Shown here: positions 1 through 8,903 of the stretch, in pieces | Position numbering within the stretch: position 1 is the stretch's first letter | Layout of the letters: each line of letters starts with the position of its first letter | Assembly (NCBI GenBank): GCA_025765615.1 | Contig: JAIVFJ010000728.1 | Coordinates: forward strand, 1-12,607 | DNA length: 12,607 nt | Direction: 5' to 3' | From: Zopfochytrium polystomum | Lineage: Eukaryota; Chytridiomycota; Chytridiomycetes; Chytridiales; Chytridiaceae | Notes under the pieces: model-generated | Database searches by the model: none | Told to the model about the DNA's origin: nothing | Seen by the model: the letters and a program-made list of their open reading frames with translations, nothing else | Position numbers and translations under genes: made by a program

Positions 1-3000
1 ATCTCCTTGTCCGTCTCTAGACACATAATACTGAGAAAAACAGTCAGCTTTACTTACTTCAGATAAATTGAACAAATGGGAACTTTCAACACTTACGCCA
101 CAGTTCAAGGCTCCGGCCCACAAAACAGCATCCTTAATGCTGGTAACAAAGACCATCACAGACTGACCACGATCAAGTACTCCTCTCACTAGAGGCTTCA
201 GATGCGACTCAATCCCAGCATGACCGCCAGTGACTCTGCACACTTCCAATCTAACATTTGCTCTCTGAACTGGGGCTCTCACAACATGCAGCTGTTGCAA
301 CCCATAAATTGCACCCAAAGTGGCCTCCTGCCTTGGAGGCAGAGTTGCAGTTGTCAAGAGAAAAGGTACCTTGGCAGCCAACTGTCCAAGGTTGTTCACA
401 TCCTGGAATATCGTGCGCCAAGAGTCAAAGAGTGCCACATGGGCTTCATCAATGACAAGTCTTTGAAGTCTACTAGATTCAATCAATGTCAGGGCATACT
501 TGATGCACTCTGCGTTTAGAGCGGCATCCACAGTCATAACAATCACAGCAGTGGACATAGTGACAAGGTTCAGGATGTGTGGCTCACATACTGCGCTTCA
601 AGCCCAGCCTTTTCAACCCTCCGCACTATATCCTTTCCCATGCAACAAAAGGCGTCAAAAACAACACAGAGTGGCTTGCCACGCTCTCTTTCTGCCTTGA
701 GTGGACCAAGCCATATTTCTGTTTTTCCAGTCCCGTCGGGAGAGCTGCAAGCAAATGCTTGGGGTGCTGCTGCTGCTGCTGGTGCTTGCAAAGAAAATGG
801 CCTTGCTTGACCACCATTTGCCCTGAGGACAATATCTTTTCCACTGTGAATTGAGCGTAATGCAGTAGCACAGAGCTTGGAACTGGGCCAGTCTTCAAAA
901 CTGGGTGCACTATGCAAGAGGGTTCCCTGAGGTGATCCTTGTCTGATAAGCTTTGACCTTCAATGACTCAAAATTCTTTGCACTGACAACCAAGCAGCAT
1001 CATCATCCCCATCAGCGACTTGGACAATACTGTCTTCCCCAAGCCCCAAGAATTGGTGCCACTTGTTTGAAGCAGCAAGAAAGGCCCCCATGACTGACTC
1101 GTTGACACCAACAACATCTCTTGTGTCAGCCCATAGTACTTGAGGGCAGTCTTGACAGAGTGGCCTGCTTGCAAGGTGAGTGCCACACCCACTTGGGAAA
1201 GCTGCTCTGTGCTTTCAAGCTCATGGAGAAGCTCAGCCTCGTATGCCAATACATCGTTTTCCTCCTCGTTGTATCAGGTCCAGCAGATCCCAGTGCATGC
1301 CTCACGTGAGCCAAGTTTTGCCCTTATCACAAAGGCCTGTACTTGCCGGAACATGCGTATTCCAGTGGCAGCGCCAAGGCCATATGCGCAGTCTTGAGGA
1401 CATGTCTTGTGACAGATCATCAGGCTTCACAACCCCTCCCTTGGCCCAAAACAGCAAGGGGGGACACTCCTGCTGAAACACAACAGTCTCAATCATCATG
1501 TGCAGAGGATGCCCCTGCCACAAGCCAGTCTACAAGAATTTGGCCCACAGCTTTTGGCAAAAGTGCAGGACAACTGATTCCCTCTTTGCCATGCTTTTAC
1601 TGTAGCCTTGCTGCAGGAAAACCCGGCCATTGAACAGGCGCACAGTTCGAGGGCCAATCAGTGTCATTCTGCACCAGGGCAGCCAGTAGCTCTGTGGCCC
1701 TGTTTGAAGCGCCTGCAGTGAACATGATACATGTGGCCAAACTCTTTTTGAACTGACGCACATCTGAAAGCCAATCCAATGACGTTTCCATCTTCAATCC
1801 CTTTGGGAAGGTTTGTCCAATTTCAGCAGCCAGCCCCTCATTCCTCAATTTAGACTCATCAAAAAAATATCCAACAGCCTTTTCTTCAAATCAGGTCCAG
1901 CGCTGACAGCATTGCAATTATCAGGATGAGAGACAAATGAAAATCCGTTGGTGGAGTCCCACAGATTATCCTTCAAAGCAGACACATCCACACTCCAGGG
2001 CTTGGTGCCCGTCTCCTTGTGGAGGCTAATTTTCAAGTAGTCCTCCAGCAATTCCTCCACCATAGCTCTGGCAACAGGCCTGAAGGAGTTGAAGAAGATA
2101 TGCTTCCCTGCAAAATGGAAGCCTTCAGTGTCTGTGTGAAACTGGCTTATGGAAGGATTCTTTGTCTTGAAGCAGTAAGCTCGTGCTCTGTGCAAATAGT
2201 CGCACACATGGCTGACAGACAGCACCAGAAACTTTGAGCGAAACTCCATAAAATCAATCACAAGCCCTTCCAGGTCATCATCATCATATGGAGCTGGTAC
2301 ATTGGCTGGATCATCCTGTTTGCCCATCACACTCCTATTGTCGCCGATTTGAGCCATTCCAGCCACAGTGACATGGGCCTTTTGAGGCAAAAGTACCCCA
2401 CACTTCTGAAGTGGTATATCAGCGCAGAGAGGGGTTTGCTAAAATTCCACGGCTCGCACCATGCAAGCTTCCTTCTTGGATCCACACCCAAACAAGCAAT
2501 AGCAATTTATTGCGGCGCATGGTTTTCTTGCACCACCATCAAATTCTGTGATGAGGGCAGCACAAAACTGAAAAGAACGCTGTGCGTACTTGTTCAAAGC
2601 TTCAGCATTTACAAGCCTCTCAATTCTTTCCTTGTGCTTGAAAAAAGCAATCTGTACTGCAGGTATCCTTGCAAGCTCTTCAGGCTCAAGCCTGTAGGCT
2701 CGCAAATTCCTGATCATACCAACAAAGGGCACTGCATAATCGCGGGCCAGTTTTGTCCATAACACCAAATTTCCGGCGACCAGCAGCCTCATTGTCCTGG
2801 CCGATCATGATTGAGTGCATATCTCACAACATCAGGCGCATCCTTTGCTTCAACATGTGCCTCAAGCAGAAACTTGACAAACAGATTTTCCTTCAGCACA
2901 AGAGACGTTTCAGCGTCAGAGGTGCTTATGGCCTTCTTCTCTGCTTGCTGCGCCAAGGAAGATATCAAACTTAGGTCACAACCAGAGAGTAGCCGTGCCA

Positions 3001-3849
3001 TTGGTGCATTTCTGCCCAGTTTGAGGGTTGGATGATACCATTTGGGGAGCCCCGTCAAACTTTCCAGATCACTTGCAAAGAGATTCCTGACATTCTTAAC
3101 GCTTTCATTCAGCATACTCAGTAGACCAGAATCCCTCTCCCTTGCAGCTACATCCAGCACCTTGTCATTATCAGACGGATTGTGCACAGAGTTGACACAA
3201 CCCAGACTCCACTTCAAACAACCCACAAAAGCGTGCCCAGCGCTGAGCAGCCTTCACAGGAACCATAGAGTCCACTGTGCAAATGCATCTGGAGTTGAGA
3301 TGATATTCTTGCCGCCGGAATCTAGTCTTGGTCAAAAACCAAAGCCAGAACATCCAGTGCACTTGAAGCCTGGACGCACATCTAAACAGGCACTCTCAAC
3401 TCAGTGGAGAGAGGAACTGCAAGCTCAGCAGGGTGCAAGGCTGAATGCTCAGTGGCTAAAGTCACCAGCTGAACACAAGCTCTGATAGGATCTCTGGGTT
3501 CAAGTTTGAATGAACATTGCGAGCATGCTTTCTGACATCAACTGGGCTCACTGCAGCCTTGCAGTGCTTGCCACAACAGGGCCATGTACTTGAAATTGTA
3601 CGCTGCATGCTCCCTCACATCTGTCAATGGGGGTAGGAAACCGGCAGATGTGTATGAAAAATGTGTGAGTACAGAGAACAGCTTGAAATTCAAGCGATTA
3701 AATCACAACACCCACCATCTAGGTTGGAATCAGCACTATGTTCAACAACAAGCAAATCATCATTGCCAGCCATTCTGGACTCACCAGAGCCAATGCTCAC
3801 AGCTGAATCTGAACTGGGTGAACTTGGGATGATTCCAACAGGGCTGTTT

Positions 3850-3918
3850 CTACAAAATGTGTCAGGACTAGGCAAGCAAACTGAGAATTAATTAAACTTA
3901 CCACTACTAACCACATAC
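3850..3918 (-). other. Probable intron in helicase gene (69 nt)
   Basis: The minus strand has a consensus GTATGT donor, a CCTGAC branch-like site and a TTTTGTAG acceptor. It removes two consecutive in-frame TAG stops that directly follow the upstream exon. The frame downstream (a Ser-rich open stretch at 3690-3850) does not join perfectly, as expected if an indel also lies nearby. Confidence 0.6.
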
Positions 3919-4047
3919 TGATGTGACAGAACCAGGTCCATCAGTATCCATGGCTTCCAGATCATGAGCATTTTCATCCACTTCAAAAACACCCATCGCC
4001 CTCTGAATCTTGAATCCTTGAGCAATGTGCAAGCTGTCCATCACCTC

Positions 4048-4156
4048 CTGCAAAAAACATGGGAACAACAGAGAAAAAAAGGTGAAAGAGAAGTTGAAAC
4101 AGAAATTTTCAGTTGAATGATCAAGCACAAATACAGACAACCCACGGTTTACTAAC
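4048..4156 (-). other. Probable intron in helicase gene (109 nt)
   Basis: The minus strand reads GTTAGT at the donor and a long pyrimidine tract ending TTTTTTGCAG at the acceptor. The following exon (3919-4047) is open for 43 codons and acidic. The acceptor is convincing; the donor could instead be the nearby GTAAAC a few bases downstream. Confidence 0.6.
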
Positions 4157-4397
4157 CACTCTCAACCAAATTCGCTCCAATTACTTTATCAGCTAAGCAA
4201 CTGGACACAACAGATCTGAATTTGAAAGCACCCTGAGGTCTTGTCTGAAAGAGGGATCGGCAGAGCTGCCTCCAAACTGAATCTGAGTCCAATCTTCACT
4301 TTCAAGCTCTCTTGACAAACTGGCTGGCACCAATTGCTTTGGGACCGTCCATGAGGCACAGTGCGAAACAATCTCGTCTGGGCTTCTGTGCGAGAAA

Positions 4398-4474
4398 CTG
4401 AAAAACAACAGACACAACGAAAACTCTTTTGAAGGATTAGTAAGAAATATCAAAGCAAATCTCATTGCGCTCAC
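4398..4474 (-). other. Spliceosomal intron in helicase gene (77 nt)
   Basis: On the minus strand it starts GTGAGC, has a TTACTAATC branch-site match and ends in a T-rich tract plus TTTTTCAG. The upstream exon ends with the CVACLDLE zinc-finger half, and a His-containing segment (DEIVSHCAS) follows downstream. This is the cleanest intron in the left gene. Confidence 0.75.
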
Positions 4475-4560
4475 CTCCAGATCCAGACAGGCGACACAGA
4501 TTGCTTCTACTCCATCTTTGTACTCAACTTTCACTCTTTTTCTGCATATTGAGGAAAAAA

Positions 4561-4984
4561 ATCTTAGCTTGCTTTGGTGGTACAGAATCGAAGACCGGTC
4601 AAGGAAGCACAGGAGGTGAGTAGCAAGACAAGAGAATGAGAAAGTCATTAAGATGGTGCACCAGCTGGGTCCAGCTCCCGCCTCTGAACACAAGCACAGC
4701 TCTAGCAGTCACACGCTCAACTGCAATGTGAGGGAACTCCAAAAGCACAGCAGCCACCATGCCACACAGACTGTCTCAGGGAGCAGAATTGTGAAAGTGC
4801 TGAAAGCGGCCCCAGTAGATACGATGATGTTGTTGCTAGGGGAGAAAGAAATGTGTTAGATGGACCAAGAACGTAGATGGAAAAAAACAAAAGGAAAATG
4901 AAATAGAGAAGAAATGATAAAATCTCAGTCACCCGTGTCCAATGTTTTTCTAATCGTATGCCCAATACGTAGAAATCAGCTGCG
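4561..4984. other. 5' flank or leader of the helicase gene; no gene assigned
   Basis: Minus-strand open stretches exist here (for example 4717-5049) but have no recognisable domain and are rich in Phe/Leu/Ser, as AT-rich noncoding DNA often is. A likely acceptor, a T-rich tract ending AATATGCAG, lies just upstream of the first zinc-finger exon near 4545. This suggests at least one more 5' exon or a spliced leader in this stretch, but I cannot identify it. Confidence 0.4.
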
Positions 4985-5757
4985 ACACCAATGCCGTGCC
5001 TCCACCAACCCTTTGCGGCTCCCGTACTTCTCCTGCAAATCAGGTACAAGCAGCTGCGACGACAGCGACTTCACAGACTCCAGCAGCCGCCGCTACACCA
5101 CCCGCCATTGTCACCGTCCTTGTCACTGATGCTTGCCAGCCGCAACCCAGAAGTTCTATTCCGCCGAAGCTGTTTCGTGTTCCCGGTTCCCTGGCACAAG
5201 TTTGTCATGCCTGCAGTCCAGCTGTCCAGCAAGCTCGCCAAAATATGCTGCTGCTACTGCTCTTTGCCTGCCGTAGGGCACCTCCACGGGTTAGGGTTTA
5301 AAAAACGAACCCTATCTACCCCTGTCGCTGCCAGTCTCCCCAAAGCCGCAGACTCAGCAACTGACGAGCCCATCAAGTCCAGAGACGTCTCCACGCTCAG
5401 CTGAGGACACCATGCTGTGCCCTGGCCGCACGTCGGTGCCGGCCCCCCAACGCACCTCAAATGAACAGACTCTCCCACAACCTGGCCAACAAAGCAGCCG
5501 CAACCCACCCCGGCTTCCCACCGCTCAAGCCTGAAACTCTGGCTCCGCATCTGCCCCAAATGGTAGCAGTGTCCACGCCAACCCCCAGGCAGCTCAGGCA
5601 CCAATAACGCCGACTGTGGACCGACGATGCCACCGAATCCTGCCCGTCCACGTCGCTTTTTGTTTGGTGTCGTGGCCCTCGCCACTGCCTTCTGCTGCTG
5701 CCATCATGGCGGTTGTCCCAGTGAGGAAGAGTCTGATCAAGATAGGGCTCGTCTTCC

Positions 5758-5859
5758 GTTGTCGTCGTTGTTGTCGTCGTTGTTGTCGTCGTTGTTGTCG
5801 TCGTCGTTGTTGTTGTCGTTGTTGTCGTTGTTGTCGTCGTTGTTGTCGTCGTTGTTGTC
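5758..5859. repeat. Perfect GTT/GTC trinucleotide array, 34 units
   Basis: All 34 consecutive triplets are GTT or GTC with no interruption or frame slip, arranged mainly as the hexamer-like GTCGTTGTT. In translation this is poly-Val, Ser/Leu or Arg/Cys on the plus strand, and poly-Thr, Asn/Asp or Gln/Arg on the minus strand. If coding, the Asn/Asp or Thr reading would be the usual kind of eukaryotic low-complexity tract. Confidence 0.95.
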
Positions 5860-6077
5860 CACATCTTGCAAGACCCCCCAGCCTTTCCCACGTGGAGGTT
5901 GCTGCGTAAATGAGGCAAGGACCCTTCACTACTGCTCCTGGACAACAATGACGACAGCCTGGTAGACAAGCAGAGTCAGAAGCCATCTGGGAGCTCGACG
6001 CCGCTGACGTTGTCCCCCATGCAAGGCCATCAGATCCAACAACGACAGTGATCCAAGTGATCTTGGTGCTGTGCCTG

Positions 6078-6146
6078 CTGCTGTTGCATCGTGGCTGCTG
6101 TTGCGTCGTGGCTGCTGTTGCGTCGTGGCTGCTGTTTGCGTCGTGG
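6078..6146. repeat. 17-bp minisatellite, four tandem copies
   Basis: The unit CTGCTGTTGCGTCGTGG occurs four times in direct tandem. The first copy has CAT in place of CGT, and the last carries an extra T (18 bp). Because 17 is not a multiple of three, a translation through it changes frame with each copy. Confidence 0.9.
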
Positions 6147-6576
6147 CTGTCCGACTCTGACTCCCACTTCAATGACAACGTGGTGGCTGCCGCAAGACCA
6201 GTAACAACGTCAACAAAGACTCTTTCTGATCAGAGCGCCTGGTTTTAACCCGTCGGTCGCTGCCGTTGATGCTGCCCAAGCTGTTACTTGTGCGGCTGCT
6301 GGAGGCGCTGTCTGCTGCAGACGTTTTGAGGGTTGTGCCCCTGGGACGCCCTCGTCTGTTGGCGAAAACTGGGATGCTACCATCTTCTTCGACTTCCTTG
6401 CCTCGCTGAGCGTGTAGAGGCCGCTGCCGCCACCACCCTAACTTGACCTGCTTGGGGAGAAGAAGGAACCTACCTTCATAGCTTCCAGAATGATTGGAGT
6501 TTTTTGCGGCAGTCCGCAACCGCTGTTTGGTTTCCAGACAAACAGGCAGACAGACAGCTCAGTAGCTCGGTTGTTT

Positions 6577-6653
6577 GTCTGTCTCTCTCTCTCTCTATCT
6601 CCATCATTCACAGAATTGCAATCGCACACGAGAGAGAGAGAGAAGAGAGAGGA
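6577..6653. repeat. Facing CT and GA tracts (imperfect inverted repeat)
   Basis: A (TC)n run at about 6577-6602 is followed roughly 26 bases later by a (GA)n run at about 6628-6653. The two arms can pair into a hairpin of about 20 bp. It lies just upstream of the deacetylase-like domain and could be promoter-type polypyrimidine DNA or a simple microsatellite pair. Confidence 0.8.
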
Positions 6654-6712
6654 CCAATGAACGATTCTTGTCTGCCTTGCCGCAGACGCCCCCTTGATTA
6701 ACTCAAAAACCT

Positions 6713-7563
6713 CTCCGCCCTCACTATCCATTTGCAGACTGCCCAGAACGCCTCACCACGATCCTCGCAGCCCCTAAGCCCTTACTTCGACCGCCTGCCA
6801 CCCGTCCTTGGGCGCCGCTGCAGTGACACCAAAATCCTCCTCGCCCACACACTGCAGCTCCTCGCCGACTTTCAGACCATGGGGGCGGGCGATGAGCTTG
6901 CAGCGACCACGACGCTGACAAAACTGCTGTATGCAAACCTGGCGTATGCGTTTCAGATCTGTCAGGCTGGTCGTGGTCGCAGCCTGCCGTGCGAGCATCA
7001 GGAGCTGCCTGGCGCTCACCGACGAGCTGTTTCTCGCCGATGGCGCCGCCTTGGGTCCGCTCCCCGCGTTTGCAGTGGTCTGCCCCACGGGGCACCACAG
7101 CAGGCGCGCTTCACGGGCAGGCTCGGCTAGGCTGAACCGGGTGGCGATTGCAGAGGGGCACGTGTGGGCGGCGCATGTGGTGCGGTGTGGGGATTGTGGA
7201 CTGGGACGTGCACCAACAGCAGCGGATTGAGGACGTTCAGCGGCAGTGGGGTGTGTCTGGCGGATGTGTACTGCGAATGAGGAACGTTTGGCGCCAAGAT
7301 TGACTGGTGCACCGTGGCGGGGAGGGGAAATTCTGTCTGTGGCCATGGAGGAAGGTGCCAGCGACGTCGAGTACTACTAGCGGGTCTCTTGCAGGAGAGG
7401 GTTGTGCCGTTTTTGCAGGGGCAACGTCGGCGGTTGGCAAGGTGGGCCAGCGACGGTGGATTATACAGTGTGGGGAGCAAGGGGCCATGGGAACTTTACG
7501 ACAAGGGCTGTCGCCTTTGTGGCTGCCAGCAGAGAGAGAGGACAGAGACACAAAAAGACAACG
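6713..7563 (+). pseudogene. Histone-deacetylase-like domain, frame broken
   Basis: The family removes acetyl groups from lysines using a zinc ion in an arginase-like fold. Pieces appear in the correct order across three frames: a PERLTTIL start motif (from 6743; canonical HPExPERL), LLAHTLQLLADF (near 6850; canonical VHxxxYxxxF), AFAVVCPTGHHS (around 7081-7098; canonical RPPGHHA with the catalytic His pair), RVAIAEGHVW then GIVDWDVH (DWDVH 7199-7213; canonical DxDVHHGNG with zinc ligands), EEGASDVEYY (7348-7377) and LLQERVVPFLQ (about 7386-7418). Spacing between the His pair and the DxD motif, about 35 residues, fits class II enzymes. The second His and GNG after DWDVH read QQQR in the current frame, and no SAGFD or LEGGY motif was found. 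Shifts fall near 6780, 6915, 7185 and 7380. A Tc1 element sits 34 bases downstream and may cut the gene's 3' end. Start codon and introns are unresolved. Confidence 0.6.
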
Positions 7564-7596
7564 AATGAAAAGAAAGAAAAAAGAGAACAACAAGTA

Positions 7597-7635
7597 CAGG
7601 GGGAGGACAAAAGTTTCCGGGCACCGCTGTGCCAC
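7597..7635 (+). repeat. Left terminal inverted repeat of Tc1 element
   Basis: It begins CAGGGGGAGGACAAAAG and ends CTGTGCCAC. It matches the reverse complement of the right end except at the G-run (GGGGGAGG here, nine Gs at the right) and around the CACCG/CACTTG step. Confidence 0.93.
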
Positions 7636-7714
7636 CCTCCACCGCCAGCTCGTCGATCTGCACTGCCCCATTGACGATCTCACCAAACTCGGAGCAATCG
7701 CCTCGACATTTGAC

Positions 7715-8773
7715 ATGGGGACAGCAAAGAGAGTGAAGAATGATCATGGGTGTGCAAGACGCTGATTTGCGATGCACAACAACGGGAAGAGCACCCGTGA
7801 GATCGCCAATGACACAACTGTACCAAAGTCAACGGTCCAGGATATAATTGCGCGCTATGAGAACACTGGCAGTCTCACTCACCTGCCCCATTCCGGACGG
7901 CCTCGCAAGCTCTCAGAGAACAATCGCCGTTATTTGGTTCGAGCTACAAAGGGATCTGCATCAAACAGAAGGCAAACACTTGGCGGCCTACAAATCAGTT
8001 GAATTCCGCTCGTGACGATCCCGTTTCAACGAGGACTGTTCGACGTGTACTTCATGAGGAGGGGATTTTCAACCGTCTTGCAGCCAAAAAGCCCTATCTA
8101 AAGCCAGAGCATCGACGTAAACGGCTTGAATTTGCTAAGGAGCATGTCAGGTGGTCCGGTTGAAGAGTGGGAGAAGGTAATTTGGACTGATGAGGCCAGC
8201 TTTGAGACTGGAGCGCAGGGGCAGGTCCGTGTTTGGCGCAGTGCTGGTGAAAGCTCAAACCAGAATGTCTTCAAGCAACAGTGAAGAGTGGCCGCCAGTC
8301 GTTCTCAATTTGGGCTTGTTTCCGCGGTTCGATTGCGGGAAGCTATGCATTCATTGACGGGCGACTGAACAGCTCGCAGTATATTGACATTTGGATGGTC
8401 AACTTCAAGTCTTTATTGAATATTTGGATGAACAGAATGCCAACGAGGAGTTTCTTGAGAACAGCCTGATCTATCAGCATGACAATGCACCAGCTCACAC
8501 AGCCCTGAAAGTTAAAGCTTGGTTCAAAGAAAAAGGGCTTGCCTATCATGAACTGGCCCGCTCAAAGCCCGGATTTGAACCCCATAGAGAATCTCTGGGC
8601 TCGACTTAAAGATCAAGTATCAGAAGACCGACCGCTTGGCCTCGAGGTGTTGAAAAGTCAGTTCGAAAAGCTTGGCAGGAAATTGAACCCCAGTTCCTCC
8701 AATCATTAGTGAAGAGTATGCCTGCAAGGATGCAAGCTACTATTGAGAGCGATGGAGGGCCAACAGACTATTG
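7715..8773 (+). pseudogene. Tc1-like DD34E transposase, frameshifted
   Basis: This enzyme cuts the element out at its inverted repeats and inserts it at TA. The N-terminal helix-turn-helix is clear (HNNGKSTREIA...STVQDI, 7772 onward), followed by the GRPRKLS minor-groove linker. The catalytic triad is present: D in WTDEASF (near 8190), D in QHDNAPAH (near 8480), and E in PDLNPIENLW (8569 onward), with 34 residues between the last two once the shift there is allowed for. The frame changes at about 8000 (base missing), 8160 (extra T), 8275 (base missing), 8390 (T missing) and 8564-8566 (extra A), each a single-base event. The likely start is the ATG at 7715, about 120 bases inside the left end, although the frame to the helix-turn-helix also shifts near 7765. 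Apart from the shifts, residues are well conserved, which points to a young copy or to sequence error. Confidence 0.9.
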
Positions 8774-8860
8774 ACCTGACTTTCGAACCATCACGTTCTT
8801 TTTGCTTGAAATACAATTAAGTTTTGTGGAATTGGATGGCTCATGTTGAGCGAAATTTTG

Positions 8861-8901
8861 GTGGCACAGCAAGTGCCCGGAAACTTTTGTCCCCCCCCCT
8901 G
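8861..8901 (-). repeat. Right terminal inverted repeat of Tc1 element
   Basis: Read on the minus strand it begins CAGGGGGGGGGACAAAAG and ends GCTGTGCCAC, pairing with the left end. The homopolymer of nine C on the plus strand makes it 2 bp longer than the left copy. Confidence 0.93.
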
Positions 8902-8903
8902 TA

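Larger units (their letters stand above)
1..4560 (-). pseudogene. Fungal telomere-linked-type RecQ helicase with zinc fingers (3' end off window, frame broken)
   Basis: Read on the minus strand, the pieces follow the order of the fungal TLH-type helicases. N-terminal zinc-finger modules come first: CVAC near 4490, a CCGKHC...HARNVH finger at about 3510-3582, and FKCTGC at about 3346-3367. A long middle region follows, with open stretches at 2789-3226, 2439-2792 and 1845-2390. Next is a recombinase-like segment (about 1130-1850, GASNRATELL...QAGHS). The SF2 helicase core has a Walker A-like DGTGKT (720-737), VIDEAH (436-453), TTATLPP (334-354) and a motif IV-like MVFVTS near 145. Codons stay open from 558 to the left edge, so the C-terminal helicase lobe lies outside. 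The family is an ATP-driven DNA helicase, typically subtelomeric. The frame shifts at least near 558-575, 930-970, 1530-1600, 2390-2440 and 2790; an in-frame TGA sits at 1274-1276. The start codon is not resolved. Family call is strong; whether it is a true pseudogene or an assembly artefact is open. Confidence 0.85.
4985..6700. other. Low-complexity region, coding status undecided
   Basis: Both strands carry overlapping open frames of biased composition. The plus strand gives Pro/Ser/Gln/Ala-rich stretches (4996-5301; a further frame near 5330-5510; SDSDSHFNDN near 6150-6180). The minus strand gives Thr-, Gln/Arg- or Asn/Asp-rich readings through the trinucleotide array, and an AT-hook-like RRGRPRG at 6337-6357. 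None shows a folded domain, and each frame is interrupted within a few hundred bases. It may be a disordered N-terminal extension of the downstream deacetylase-like gene, a separate disordered protein on either strand, or intergenic repeat DNA. I cannot choose. Confidence 0.4.
7597..8901 (+). mobile_element. Tc1/mariner family DNA transposon, complete ends
   Basis: The element is 1305 bp and bounded by a TA duplication (7595-7596 and 8902-8903), the signature of Tc1/mariner insertion. Both ends start CAGGGGG and share a terminal inverted repeat of about 40 bp with few differences. The interior holds one transposase in the plus orientation spanning most of the element. Size, ends, target duplication and DD34E transposase all agree with the Tc1 group. 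The transposase frame is broken, so this copy would not be autonomous as written. Confidence 0.95.

Noticed and set aside
1..4560. Retrotransposon or retroviral remnant
   Set aside because: No reverse transcriptase, integrase, protease or long terminal repeat signature is visible; the helicase, zinc-finger and recombinase-like motifs explain the region.
5288..5299. Interstitial telomere array
   Set aside because: There are only two units and the match is imperfect, so it is kept as a low-scoring observation rather than a feature.
5457..5969. Minus-strand 170-codon frame with a long poly-Thr tract, mucin-like
   Set aside because: The Thr run is simply one of six readings of the trinucleotide array; the flanks lack a signal peptide or any domain, and two other frames through the array are equally open.
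5758..6146. CRISPR-like repeat array
   Set aside because: Repeats are contiguous trinucleotides or 17-mers with no unique spacers, and the genome is eukaryotic.
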